From Rhodanobacteraceae bacterium (lineage in GTDB: Bacteria; Pseudomonadota; Gammaproteobacteria; Xanthomonadales; SZUA-5), in the NCBI GenBank assembly GCA_016717705.1, contig JADKFD010000029.1, positions 7,040 to 71,039 on the forward strand: DNA of 64,000 nt. The letters run 5' to 3'. The stretch's first letter is position 1; the number at the start of each line of letters is the position of its first letter. A program made the translations under genes and the position numbers. This document shows positions 33,489 to 42,665 of this stretch, one piece after another. Under the pieces are notes generated by a model. The model worked only from the letters and a program-made list of their open reading frames with translations, did no database searches and was not told the DNA's origin.

Positions 33489-34937
33489 CTACTCGAATCC
33501 GCTGCCAAAGAACCTGTCGGAATCACCGAGGCTGCCGTCCAGGTTGATGTTCTGCGCGTGGATGTCGCCGCTGAAGCTGGTCAGCGTGGCGGTCCAGGCG
33601 AATGCGGCGAAACCGCTGCTGCTGATCGCGCCGACGGTGCGCGCCACGGCGCCGGGCGCGCTGCTGAGGTCGACGATCGACGCTGGCCAGACATAGTTGC
33701 CATCAGTGCCCAGTCGCGCCACATGGATCGGCATCGAGCTGCCGCCGCCACTGGCCCAGACCGCCAGCATGCCGCCGGGCGCCGGCAATGCCAGCATCTG
33801 GCTCTGGTCGGTCGCCGCCAGCGGCACCAGGACCTTGCCGCCGCTGCCCCACTGGCGCGCGCCGCTGCTGTCGATGCGCTGCGCGTAGACGCCGATCTGG
33901 CCCTGCGTGGCGATGTCGGTTTCGCGCCAGAGCGCATAGGTGTCGCCGCTCACCGGATCGAAGGCGCCGCTCGGCGACACATGCGATTGCGCGCTGTTGG
34001 CGGAGGCCTCGACGCCATTCTGCGCAAAGGCGGCGATGCCGGCGGCGTTCACCCGTTGCACGCGCACGGTGCCAGCGGAAACGCCGACGGTGTACCAGAC
34101 AAAAACAGCGCCGCCGGCGCCATCGCTGACGAACGGAGGGAAGTTACCCAATTGCATGGCACCGCCGACGCCGTCGAAGACCTTGACCGGCGTGGCGCCC
34201 CACAGGCCGGCGCCGTCTGCCGCGGCGAACTTCTGCGTCCACAGCTGGCGATTGGAGAACGACAGCTGCGCCGACCACGAGGCGATCGCATTGCCGGCGC
34301 CATCGCCGTGCAGGTCGGCCAGGTAGAAGAAGCCGGAGGGCGGGACCACTGCCACGCCGTTGCCGGCCCACTGCGCGGCGCCGGCAGCGTTCAGCTTCTG
34401 CACGCGAATGGCGCCATCGCCGCCGGACCATGCCACCGCCACATTGCCGCCGCCGATGCTGGCGATCTTCGGCGAGTTGGCGCCGCTGGCATCGGCGGAG
34501 AGAAAGATCCCGGGGCTGCCCCATTGCAAGGTGCCGTTGGCGGCGACCTTCTGCGCCAGGATCTGCGCGATGCCGCCGCCGTCGTTGTAGCGGAAACTCA
34601 GCAGCGCGTTGCCGTCGGGGTCAATGGCCAGCCCATAGTCCTGGGTCGAGGTGAAATTCCGCGCGGCCACCAGCAGACCGTTGTGCGCCCATTGCTCCAC
34701 GCCGTCGGCGCTGAGCCGCTGCAGATACACGCTGTAGCCGTTGTTGCTGTCGAACCAGCTGACGTAGAAGCCGCCATCGCTGGTGGCCACCATCTTCGGC
34801 TGCACCTGCTCGCCGCTGCCATCGGCCAGAACCAGATTGCTGGCCGGATTGCTCGACCATTGGGCCTGCGCCGGGGCCATCGAACACAGCAGCAGGACGA
34901 GGCATGCGAGCGGCAGCTTGAGGCACAGAAAAGGCAT
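33489..34937 (-). CDS. secreted repeat protein with C-terminal FFGSGFE tail
   Basis: A 482-residue exported protein from ATG 34937; the longer frame adds 49 improbable codons. A signal peptide (MPFLCLKLPLACLVLLLCSMAPAQA) is followed by repeats of the type VQRLNAAGxxQWAGNGVAV ('QRLSADGVEQWAHNG', 'QKVAANGTLQWGSPG', 'QKLNAAGAAQWAGNG', 'QRIDSSGARQWGSGG'), a pattern seen in bacterial beta-propeller-like extracellular proteins. The end, DRFFGSGFE, matches the short hydrophobic-F..GFE ending of other exported proteins in the window. No catalytic site recognised. Confidence 0.83.
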   Translation of the reverse strand: MPFLCLKLPLACLVLLLCSMAPAQAQWSSNPASNLVLADGSGEQVQPKMVATSDGGFYVSWFDSNNGYSVYLQRLSADGVEQWAHNGLLVAARNFTSTQDYGLAIDPDGNALLSFRYNDGGGIAQILAQKVAANGTLQWGSPGIFLSADASGANSPKIASIGGGNVAVAWSGGDGAIRVQKLNAAGAAQWAGNGVAVVPPSGFFYLADLHGDGAGNAIASWSAQLSFSNRQLWTQKFAAADGAGLWGATPVKVFDGVGGAMQLGNFPPFVSDGAGGAVFVWYTVGVSAGTVRVQRVNAAGIAAFAQNGVEASANSAQSHVSPSGAFDPVSGDTYALWRETDIATQGQIGVYAQRIDSSGARQWGSGGKVLVPLAATDQSQMLALPAPGGMLAVWASGGGSSMPIHVARLGTDGNYVWPASIVDLSSAPGAVARTVGAISSSGFAAFAWTATLTSFSGDIHAQNINLDGSLGDSDRFFGSGFE

Positions 34938-35455
34938 GGCGTGGTCTCGCGCAGTGGCAGACGGTCGGGCGTCGGCCGGAAAGGGGACGCCGCATCCGCA
35001 TGTTATGCGAAACACCGTGCGTCCCGAGTTCCGCCGACCGGTGCGCACGAAAGTTCGCCATCGCTCTGAGCGAACATGCCGCACGGTTTTCGGCTCTTTG
35101 TGGGAGCGGATTCACTCCGCGAGAGCTTTCGCGGGATAAGGCCGCTCCCACAGAAGTAGGTCACGTTGGCCGCGCAGCGGCCTACGTGACACCGGCGAGA
35201 GTCACGTAGTCTGCTGCGCAGACAACGTGACCTACTTTCAATGACTTATGGTCTGTTCGGTGAGAGCTTCCGCGGGACAAACCCGCTCCCAGGTTCGACG
35301 CGCAAGCCGGCGCAGCGGCAGTGGCGACCGGCACTCCTGCCGCTGCCGTGTAAGTCCGTCGCCATCGGGCCGCCGAATCCGCGGCTCCGGCTGGAGCCAT
35401 TGCTCCCGCCGGTCGCGGCAACATACGCCGCCCCTGTGCGCCATCGAGAATCCCA
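34938..35455. repeat. intergenic region with two palindromic repeat families
   Basis: From 35100 to 35152 a 'gtgggagcgg...ccgctcccac' palindromic pair, directly followed (35156-35235) by two copies of the 'gtaggtcacgttggcc' family, and at about 35267 a further 'gcgggacaaacccgctccca' unit. No gene recognised. The stretch lies between two divergent genes and must contain both promoters. Confidence 0.75.
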
Positions 35456-36688
35456 GTGCCCCGAGCCAATCTGGATGTGGTGGTCTACGGCGCCACCAGT
35501 TTCGTTGGCAAGATCCTCTGCCGCTATCTGCTGCAACAGTTCGGCGTGAACCAATCGCTGCGCTGGGCGATTGCCGGGCGCTCGCAGGACAAGCTCAGCG
35601 CGCTGCGCGCGGAACTGGGCAAGCCGGCGGCGAAGCTCAAGCTGCTGCTGGCCGACGCCGCCGACGAGGGGGCGCTGAGCGCGATGTGCGCACAGACGCG
35701 CGTGGTGGTGTCCACGGTGGGGCCCTACGCGCTGTTCGGCGAGCCGCTGGTCAAGGTCTGTGCCCAAAGCGGTACGGATTATTGCGATCTGACCGGCGAG
35801 ACGCAGTGGATCCGGCGCATGCTCGACCGCCACGAGGCGACGGCCAAGGCTTCCGGTGCGCGCATTGTCCACTGCTGCGGCTTCGATTCCATTCCCTCCG
35901 ATCTTGGCGTGCATTTCCTGCAGCAGCAGGCGCGGGCGCGATTCGGCGCGCCCTGTGTGGCGGTGAAGATGCGTGTCAGGACCCTGCGCGGCGGCTTTTC
36001 CGGCGGTACCGTGGGCAGCCTGATGAATGCGGTCAAGGAGGCGGCTGGCGACCCGGCGGTGCGCAAGCTGATGGGCAACCCCTACGCGCTGTGTCCGCCA
36101 GAGCAGGGCGCCCAGGTGCGCCAGCCCAATGTCAGCTTCGCCGCCTATGACGAGGATTTCCACAGCTGGATGGCGCCATTCGTGATGGCGGCGATCAACA
36201 CGCGCGTGGTCCAGCGCAGCAATGCGCTGGCCGGTGCCGAGCGCATTCCCGGTTTTCTGTACGACGAGGCCACGCTGACCGGCGCCGGTTTGCGCGGTCG
36301 CGCCACGGCATTGGCGCTGGCCGGCGGCCTTGGCGGCTTCATGCTCGCCAGCGCGCTGCCGCCGACGCGCTGGGCGCTGCAGCGTTTCGTGCTGCCGGCG
36401 GCGGGCGAAGGCCCGAGCCCGAGCGCCCAGGACAACGGTCGCTTCGACCTGCGCTTCTTCGGTCGCACGGCGACGGGGAAGACGCTGCGCTGCAAGGTGA
36501 CCGGCGATCGCGATCCGGGTTACGGCTCGACCGCGAAGATGCTCGGCCAGGCGGCCGCTTGCCTGGCGCTGGACATCGGCAAGCAGGATCGCGCGGGCGG
36601 CTTCTGGACCCCCGCAACGATCTTCGGCGAGCGCCTGATCGAACGCTTGCGCGCGCACTCGGGGCTGGAGTTTCAGCTACTCGACTGA
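35456..36688 (+). CDS. saccharopine dehydrogenase-like (trans-acting enoyl reductase-type) oxidoreductase
   Basis: A 410-residue protein with an N-terminal Rossmann fold: VVVYGATSFVGKILCRYLL (GxTSxxG, nucleotide binding), then LLLADAADEGALSAMC and VVSTVGPYALFGEPLVKVC, followed by DYCDLTGETQWIRRM. This arrangement is typical of the saccharopine-dehydrogenase NADP-binding family and of trans-acting enoyl reductases that act in lipid synthesis. The start is GTG at 35456. A hydrophobic helix (ALALAGGLGGFMLASALPP, about 280-300) suggests membrane contact. It ends four bases before the convergent metallopeptidase-like gene. The substrate is unknown. Confidence 0.85.
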   Translation: MPRANLDVVVYGATSFVGKILCRYLLQQFGVNQSLRWAIAGRSQDKLSALRAELGKPAAKLKLLLADAADEGALSAMCAQTRVVVSTVGPYALFGEPLVKVCAQSGTDYCDLTGETQWIRRMLDRHEATAKASGARIVHCCGFDSIPSDLGVHFLQQQARARFGAPCVAVKMRVRTLRGGFSGGTVGSLMNAVKEAAGDPAVRKLMGNPYALCPPEQGAQVRQPNVSFAAYDEDFHSWMAPFVMAAINTRVVQRSNALAGAERIPGFLYDEATLTGAGLRGRATALALAGGLGGFMLASALPPTRWALQRFVLPAAGEGPSPSAQDNGRFDLRFFGRTATGKTLRCKVTGDRDPGYGSTAKMLGQAAACLALDIGKQDRAGGFWTPATIFGERLIERLRAHSGLEFQLLD

Positions 36689-36692
36689 GCGC

Positions 36693-39600
36693 TCAATCCG
36701 GCGGCCGTGGAATCTCCCGTTCGATACCCTCGTCGTTGGTGGAGACGCCTGGTGTCGGCGATCCACCGAGGGTGAGCGACTGCGTTGGGGCGGTCTCGCT
36801 GCAGATCACCGTCGCCTTCTTGTTCGCGTGCTGGCACATCACCGGCACGTTGAGCGGCACATCGAGTGCAAATTCGCCGTTGCGGTCCGAGGTCAGCCAC
36901 TTTTCCTCCAGCGTGCCGGCGTGGGTGAAGGTGCAGCGCACCTGTTGCCGGGAAATCGTGGGATCTTCGACCTCGGGCCGGTTGCGCAAATCGGTCATGC
37001 GCGCGGAAATGATCTTGCCCAGTACGCGGCCCTGCTGCGCTGCCAGCCAAGCCGTGCTCGACAGGGCGGCGTCTCCCGCAGCGGTCAGGATGCCCTCCAT
37101 CGAGGCCAGCCCGAACTGGACGTAGCCCACCCCCAGGTTTGCCGGCAACACGGCGCTGGCGGCACCCTCGTCGAGCGCAAAGGCCTTGACCGATCCCGGC
37201 AGATGCCAGCCCTTGGGCACCTCGGATTCCCAGTGGGCATCGGTGAACAGCAAGTCGGCGACGACCAGGGCTTTATCGACACCGACTTTTCGCCCAAACA
37301 AGCGGTAGCCGGCGAGGGCCTCGTTGACCTTGATGCCTTGCCCCAGCGACGGGTTGTCCCACTCGATCCTGAAGCGGGGTTCCTCGGTATCCGGGTCGAT
37401 GACCATACCGGCGCTGCGCACTGCGGGCGGCAGCAATGGATAGACCAGCAGCGCATCCTGGTCATCCAGATTGGGATTTTCGATGCCACTGAGACCTACC
37501 ACGGCGAGCGGCAATAATTCGCGGGCACCTGCCGCGCCGAATGCACTCGCCGGCAGCAGGAGGCCTGACAGCCCGTCGAGCAGGTTCGCACGGTTGGCGA
37601 CCGGCTTCCATTCGGAGAAGCTCGCGGTCGGCGGCCACGCGAACAGGCTCTCGTCCAGGCCGTGGCGCCGCAGCCGCCGACGCACGACCAGCGGCGCCTG
37701 GGATTGCGACACGGCCGCCGGAATCTTGACGAACACCAGGCGCAGCGACAGCGGGCGCGACTCGGGCAGCGGAACCTTGCCGGCGACGTAGCTGATGCGG
37801 TTGGCGTTGAGCAGGTCCTTGAGATGCAGCTCGCTCCACCCGGTGAACGACGGCACCCGCGCGCTGCGCCGGTAGTCACCCACCGGAACCACGGGCTCGT
37901 ATTCGGCCAGGGCGTCCTTGAGTGTGCTCAGCGAATAGACGAAGTCGGTGAAGGCAAGATCGAGCTCGCTGTCGACCAGCTTGCCCGTGGCCAATCGCAG
38001 CAGGGTCTTGGCGCCGCCCTTGCGGTGAAACAGGAATTTGGCGAAGGGCCAGAAATCGTAGCCGCGGCGGGTGTAGTTCTCGTTTTCACCCGGAATGACC
38101 AGACCTGAAGCCAGCCGCAGCGCGCTGTCTTTCCAGGTCAGGCGCTCGACGAATTCCTTCCAGTTGGGTGCGCCGATGCTTTCGAGCGCGACCGCCATCG
38201 CTTCCTCGGCGCCCGGGAACGCCTCGATGAAGGGTTCGTCGAGAGATTTGCCATGCTCGAACAGCGCGTGCCAGTACTCATGAACGAAGGTGGCCAGCAG
38301 CTCGTCAAACTTGCCGGTCGCCGGCTTGCCCTGCAGGACCGCCAGCACCGTGCCGGCGTCGACGTTCAGCGTGAGCTGGTCCCATTCGCCCAGATAGCGG
38401 GCGCCGGTGGAATCGGTGCCAAGCTGGTCGTGAATGCGCACGATGGTTCCGGCTGGCACGTCAAAGCCCAGATCCCGGAACCAGGCGCGCACGCCCTGCA
38501 GCAGCGAGGCCGTGCGCAGCACCGGCAGCGGAATGAAGGTCCAATGCGCCTTCGGTCCCGGCTTGCTGGCAGGATCGACGCTCGTTTGTGGCTGGTTGCG
38601 CGGGTCCTTGGCGTCGCGCGCCGATAGCGGCGAAAAGCCGATGAAGCGGTCCTCGGCATCGAAGTTGGCCCAGATCCCCGACGTGCCGTGAAAGCGCAGC
38701 GGCTGCCAGTAGAGCTCGAAACCCACCACCGTGAGCGGGCCGACGAAGCCCTCCAGTTTGGCCGACATCTCGCGCGGAACGCTGCTGAACCAGCCAACGC
38801 CAGCGCCACCGGCGATGGTGACGATTGCCGTCCCAAGGCTCGGTCCCGCGGTCACGGCGGGCATCGCCATGGCGCCGACGCCGTAGACGATGATCACCGC
38901 GCCGGCCCGGATCGAATCCGCGAGCGCGTAGTTGAGTCCGGTGATGGTCTCGCCGGTGGCATTCACCAGATACCCTTCCAGCGAAAAGTGATCGCTGCTG
39001 GTAGTGACCCTGCCGGCCACCGGGCCCGCTGCAGCAGGCGACAGCGTCAACACATCCGCCGCCACCTCCCGCACCAGCATGACCTTGCTGCTGGCAGTTC
39101 TAGCGGGCAGCTGGTACTCGATGCCGACCGGCTTTTGCAGCAGATGCTCGCCGCTGCTGCGGGAGATATCGTAGAGCGCGCCCTGATCAGGCTGCAGCAG
39201 CCCGTCGATGCGCCGGACGGTGATCGTCTCCGCCGACGCCAGTGCGCCGGCCGGGAAACTGAGTGTCAGCGCATTGCCCACCTCGATGGTGCCGCCAGCC
39301 GCAGTGATGGTCGCTTCCGCCAGCACGGTCCGGGAGATCTGCGGCGCTGGTCGCGTCGCGCTCTCATCGGGTCGGTGCGATGCGACGGTGGCGGCCGGCG
39401 CGCTCGATTCCGCTTCGGCGCTGGACGCCAGGACCAGGACTTCGGGCGCCACCAGGTCGAAGCTTCCCGCCGCGGTTTCTGCCACCGCCGTGCAGCTGCA
39501 ATCTGACCGCGAATGCGATATCCGACCGGCCGTCTTCGATCACAACGCCGCCGTCCGTCAACCGCCGCAAAGGAATCGTCAGTTTGATCTGGTCCGAGCG

Positions 39601-40008
39601 CGGGAAGCTCCACGTGGCGAAAGCATTGATGGCTGGCGCGATATCGACGTCGTTGGCGTTGATTTGCAGCAGCGCAATGTCCTCGCTGCGGATGGCTGCC
39701 GGGAACTGGAAGGTGAACGCGACATCGAGCATGCTGATTCCCGAGGTTTCGGTTGCAGCACCGCCCTGCCGCGCGATCTCAAGTTCGAAGTGGCTGGATC
39801 GCTGCGCCGAGGCAAGGTTGCCGGCGGCCAGCAACAGCAGTGCAGCCGCGCAGACGAGGCGGCGCAGGAATGCCGTGACGCCAGGCCGCAATCGCCGGGC
39901 ATGCTTGCCGCCGGCACGCGGCTGCACGCCGGGGATCGCGTCTGGAAGGACCGCGGCGCCGACGTAGAGTCCTTGCGCCGGTTGCCAGTAGGCCAGACCT
40001 GAGTCCAT
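36693..40008 (-). pseudogene. large secreted metallopeptidase-like protein with ZU5-like domain, one frameshift
   Basis: Frame 1 (from an ATG at 40008, or 40056) contains a signal segment (LRRLVCAAALLLLAAGNLASA) and HFELEIARQGG...IAFAVRLQL. At about 39490 the frame changes by one base and continues as TAVAETAAGSFDLVAPEVLV to the stop at 36693. Frame 2 has a ZU5-like strand pattern (GGTIEVGNALTLSFPAGALASAETITV) and, at about 38269-38283, HEYWH, an HExxH zinc-site motif followed by a possible Glu ligand in EEAMA. The protein would be about 1100 residues and extracellular. Removing one base restores a single continuous protein, so a sequencing indel is likely. Peptidase activity is inferred from the motif alone. 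Confidence 0.72.
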
Positions 40009-40232
40009 GACTGTGCTCCCGAGGGCGAGCCACGCCGGGCTGCGAACAAGGCCCACGCTAAGCTGGCCGCGATGGCGCAGCCTTGACTTCGATTAACTCG
40101 AGCTGGCAAGCCATCTGCCTGATCGCACCGCTGCGCGGACGCGGTTCGCGCGCCTGCGGTGAAGCGCAGGGCCATGTCAACGGTGCCCTGCGCGGTAGCC
40201 TGGCCAGCATCAGCGACAGCGGCCTTTGCCGC
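40009..40232. other. intergenic stretch
   Basis: No gene recognised. The stretch separates the end of the c-type haem gene from the start of the metallopeptidase-like gene, both on the minus strand. Confidence 0.4.
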
Positions 40233-40805
40233 TCAGTTGCCGCTGGAAACTTCCACCCAGAAGGCGCCGCGCAACTGGCCTTCGCGAAAGCCGGTCGCCG
40301 CATCCTCGGGATAGTGCGCCTTGATCGCCAGCGCGACCGGCTCGGCGAGCGTCTGGCCATGGCAGGCCAGGCACGGCGCCTCGGTGGCGATGCCTTGCAT
40401 GTAGCGCAGCGCGATGCCCTCGGGCAGGCCCTCGCTGCTGCTGTAGCGCAAGGTCTGGGGCGCGCTGCCGGCCTGCGCCTGGGTCTCGAAATCGGCCAGC
40501 ACGACGCGTTGCCAATCGGCCGGCGCATTGCCCGGGCTGCGCGTGCGCAGGCCGGTCCGCCCGATACGCAGGCCGTGTTTTTGCGCCACGTCGGCGGCGA
40601 TCGTTGGCGCCTGGTCGTGGCAAAAATTGATCGCCGCCACCGGACCCTCGGCCTTGACGCGCGCCATCAGTGCACTGCGCAACTGGGTACCCAAGTCAGT
40701 CACCGCGGCCTGCGCACGCGCGGCATCATCGGCGTGCGCGGCGCTCGACAGCAACAGGCTCGCGGCGATCAACAGTCGGCGGCGATCGGGGATTTTGAAT
40801 TTCAT
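40233..40805 (-). CDS. exported DUF3365/Tll0287-like c-type haem protein
   Basis: A 190-residue protein with a signal peptide (RRRLLIAASLLLSSAAHA) and a DUF3365 (Tll0287-like) body: AINFCHDQAP, GLRIGRTGLRTRSPGNAPADWQ and a haem-binding CLACH near the C-terminus, followed by GQLRGAFWVEV. Such proteins carry one covalently bound haem in the periplasm and are thought to sense or carry electrons. The upstream 119 bases, shared with a divergent methyltransferase gene, are AT-richer and probably promoter. Confidence 0.9.
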   Translation of the reverse strand: MKFKIPDRRRLLIAASLLLSSAAHADDAARAQAAVTDLGTQLRSALMARVKAEGPVAAINFCHDQAPTIAADVAQKHGLRIGRTGLRTRSPGNAPADWQRVVLADFETQAQAGSAPQTLRYSSSEGLPEGIALRYMQGIATEAPCLACHGQTLAEPVALAIKAHYPEDAATGFREGQLRGAFWVEVSSGN

Positions 40806-40924
40806 CGGGTGCTCCAGGCGGATAGAGATGGTTCGCCAGCGCGCGGGCGCCGGAGCAAACAGTAGAATACGTTTGTTTAGTTCGCTCTAATGTTGCAAAT
40901 CCAGCGAGCGCAGGAATCTGCCTG

Positions 40925-41528
40925 ATGAGCACACCCGAATTCTGGGATAGCCGTTACGCCTCAGTGGAGTACGCCTACGGCACGACGCCCAATGCCGGTC
41001 TGGTGGCGCTGGAGCACTTGCTGCCGCGCAGCGCGAGTGCTGGTGCCTGGCGATGGCGAGGGCCGCAACGGCGTCTGGTTGGCTGCGCGCGGACATCGGG
41101 TCAGCGTGGTGGATCAGTCCGCCGAGGGTTTGCGCAAGTGCGCGCAACTGGCGGCTGCGCGTGGTGTCAATGTCGAAACCGTGCACGCGGATCTGGCCGA
41201 CTACCAACCCGGGGTCGCCGGTTTCGATGCGCTGGTGCTGATTTTCGTGCACCTGCCGCCGGACATACGCCGCAGCGTGCATCAGCGACTGCTGGTGGCG
41301 CTGAAGCCCGGCGGCGTGCTGATCCTGGAAGGCTTCGACCGCAGCCATGCCGGCCTGCCCGGCGGCGGTCCGCGCGATCCGGCATGGCTGTTCGACACCG
41401 CCATGCTGCGCGCGGATTTCGCCGCCTGCGCGGAGCTCGGCATCGAACTGATCGACGCCGATCTCGACGAAGGCCCCTGGCATCAGGGCCGGGCCCGCGT
41501 GCTGCGGGTTCATGGGCGTTGCGACTGA
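40925..41528 (+). pseudogene. class I SAM-dependent methyltransferase (TehB-like), one frameshift
   Basis: ATG 40925 gives MSTPEFWDSRYASVEYAYGT and LVALEHLLPRSA; at about 41035 the frame changes and continues RVLVPGDGEGRNGVWLAARG (AdoMet motif I region), then VSVVDQSAEGLRKC, FDALVLIFVHLPPDIRR and the end HGRCD at 41528. The two halves form a typical small methyltransferase of the tellurite-resistance TehB/thiopurine type, about 200 residues. One extra base explains the shift. The substrate is unknown. It is followed after 26 bases by a small membrane-protein gene. Confidence 0.84.
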
Positions 41529-41554
41529 ACTTGTAACAGCGAGGAAGATGACCG

Positions 41555-41785
41555 ATGTCGAGTAAATTGCCGGCGCCCCTCTATCCCTGGGTCTTTGCCG
41601 CGATCATGGGCGGGGCAATGACTGCCATCGTCACCGCCGTGCTCGCCCTCGCGCACGGCGGTTTTGCGCTGCTGCCATGGTTGCGCAGCTGGGCGCTGGC
41701 CTGGCTGGTGGCCACGCCGGTGATCGTGTTCCTGGCGCCGCGGGCGCGGCGCTGGGCGGCGCACCTTGCCGAGCTGCCGCGCTGA
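41555..41785 (+). CDS. DUF2798-like small membrane protein
   Basis: A 76-residue protein with two transmembrane helices (YPWVFAAIMGGAMTAIVTAVLAL and LRSWALAWLVATPVIVFLAP), the two-helix pattern of DUF2798 proteins. Function unknown. GAGG precedes the ATG in the 26-base gap after the methyltransferase, so the pair may be co-transcribed. Confidence 0.82.
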   Translation: MSSKLPAPLYPWVFAAIMGGAMTAIVTAVLALAHGGFALLPWLRSWALAWLVATPVIVFLAPRARRWAAHLAELPR

Positions 41786-41963
41786 TCTGACCGGCGCATC
41801 CCGCAGCACTGCGCCGCAAGTTGCGCGGCTCGCGGCGGTTTCCAGCCGGATCGATGCCTGCGAAGCTTGATCCGGATCCTCCCAGGCCCGACGGCGGCGC
41901 AGTACCATGCCCAGTGTCTGAGCTGCAGCATGATTGTCACTCTCCCATGACCTGGAGCACGCC

Positions 41964-42455
41964 GTGATCAAGAAATCCAAAGCCACCACTATCGACATCG
42001 GCATCAGCGGCAGCGACCGCAAGGCGATCGCGCAGGGCCTCTCGGCGCTGCTGGCCGACAGCTACACGCTTTACCTGATGACCCACAACTTCCACTGGAA
42101 CGTCACCGGGCCGCAGTTCAACAGCCTGCACAACATGTTCATGACGCAGTACACCGAGCAGTGGACTGCGCTGGACCAGATCGCCGAGCGCATCCGCGCA
42201 TTGGGCTTTCCGGCGCCGGGTACCTACAAGGAATTCGTGGCGCTGGCCTCGATCAAGGAAGTGGACGGCGTGCCCAAGGCCAACGACATGGTGCGCCATC
42301 TGATCGGCGCGCAGGAGACCACAGCGCGCACGGCGCGTTCGCTGTTTGCCGCGGTCAACGCCGCCAACGACCAGCCGACCGCCGACCTGTTGACGCAGCG
42401 CCTGGAAGTCCACGAAAAGACCGCATGGATGCTGCGCAGCCTGCTCGAGGAATGA
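41964..42455 (+). CDS. dps: Dps-family DNA-protecting ferritin-like protein
   Basis: A 163-residue Dps: TIDIGISGSDRKAIAQGLSALLADSYTLYLMTHNFHWNVTGPQF contains the ferroxidase His in the first helix pair, and HNMFMTQYTEQWTALDQIAERIRALG holds the conserved Asp and Glu ligands. Dodecamers store iron and shield DNA under starvation and oxidative stress. The GTG at 41964 (VIKKSKATT) follows a GGAG site by eight bases and matches family N-termini; a longer frame from 41934 adds ten untypical residues. A hairpin at 42465 follows the stop. Confidence 0.93.
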   Translation: MIKKSKATTIDIGISGSDRKAIAQGLSALLADSYTLYLMTHNFHWNVTGPQFNSLHNMFMTQYTEQWTALDQIAERIRALGFPAPGTYKEFVALASIKEVDGVPKANDMVRHLIGAQETTARTARSLFAAVNAANDQPTADLLTQRLEVHEKTAWMLRSLLEE

Positions 42456-42464
42456 GCACGGGCG

Positions 42465-42489
42465 CAGGCCGATGCACGCTATCGGCCTG
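42465..42489 (+). terminator. hairpin downstream of dps
   Basis: CAGGCCGAT and ATCGGCCTG form a perfect 9-bp stem with a 7-base loop, ten bases after the dps stop. There is no T tract, so it may be an mRNA-stabilising or Rho-assisted end rather than a strict intrinsic terminator. Confidence 0.6.
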
Positions 42490-42665
42490 AAGCCGCCACC
42501 GCCGCGCGCTGTGCGCAGTTCGCGAAGGACTGCGGGTTGATGTTCGCCAAGTGAAGCGCAGCATCCCCTCACGGCGACCTGCGGCCAATCCTTGCGCCAG
42601 ATCAAATTCCGTCACCGCCATCGGCGCACATTGGTACAGCCGGTACAGAGCGGCGGGAGACCGAC

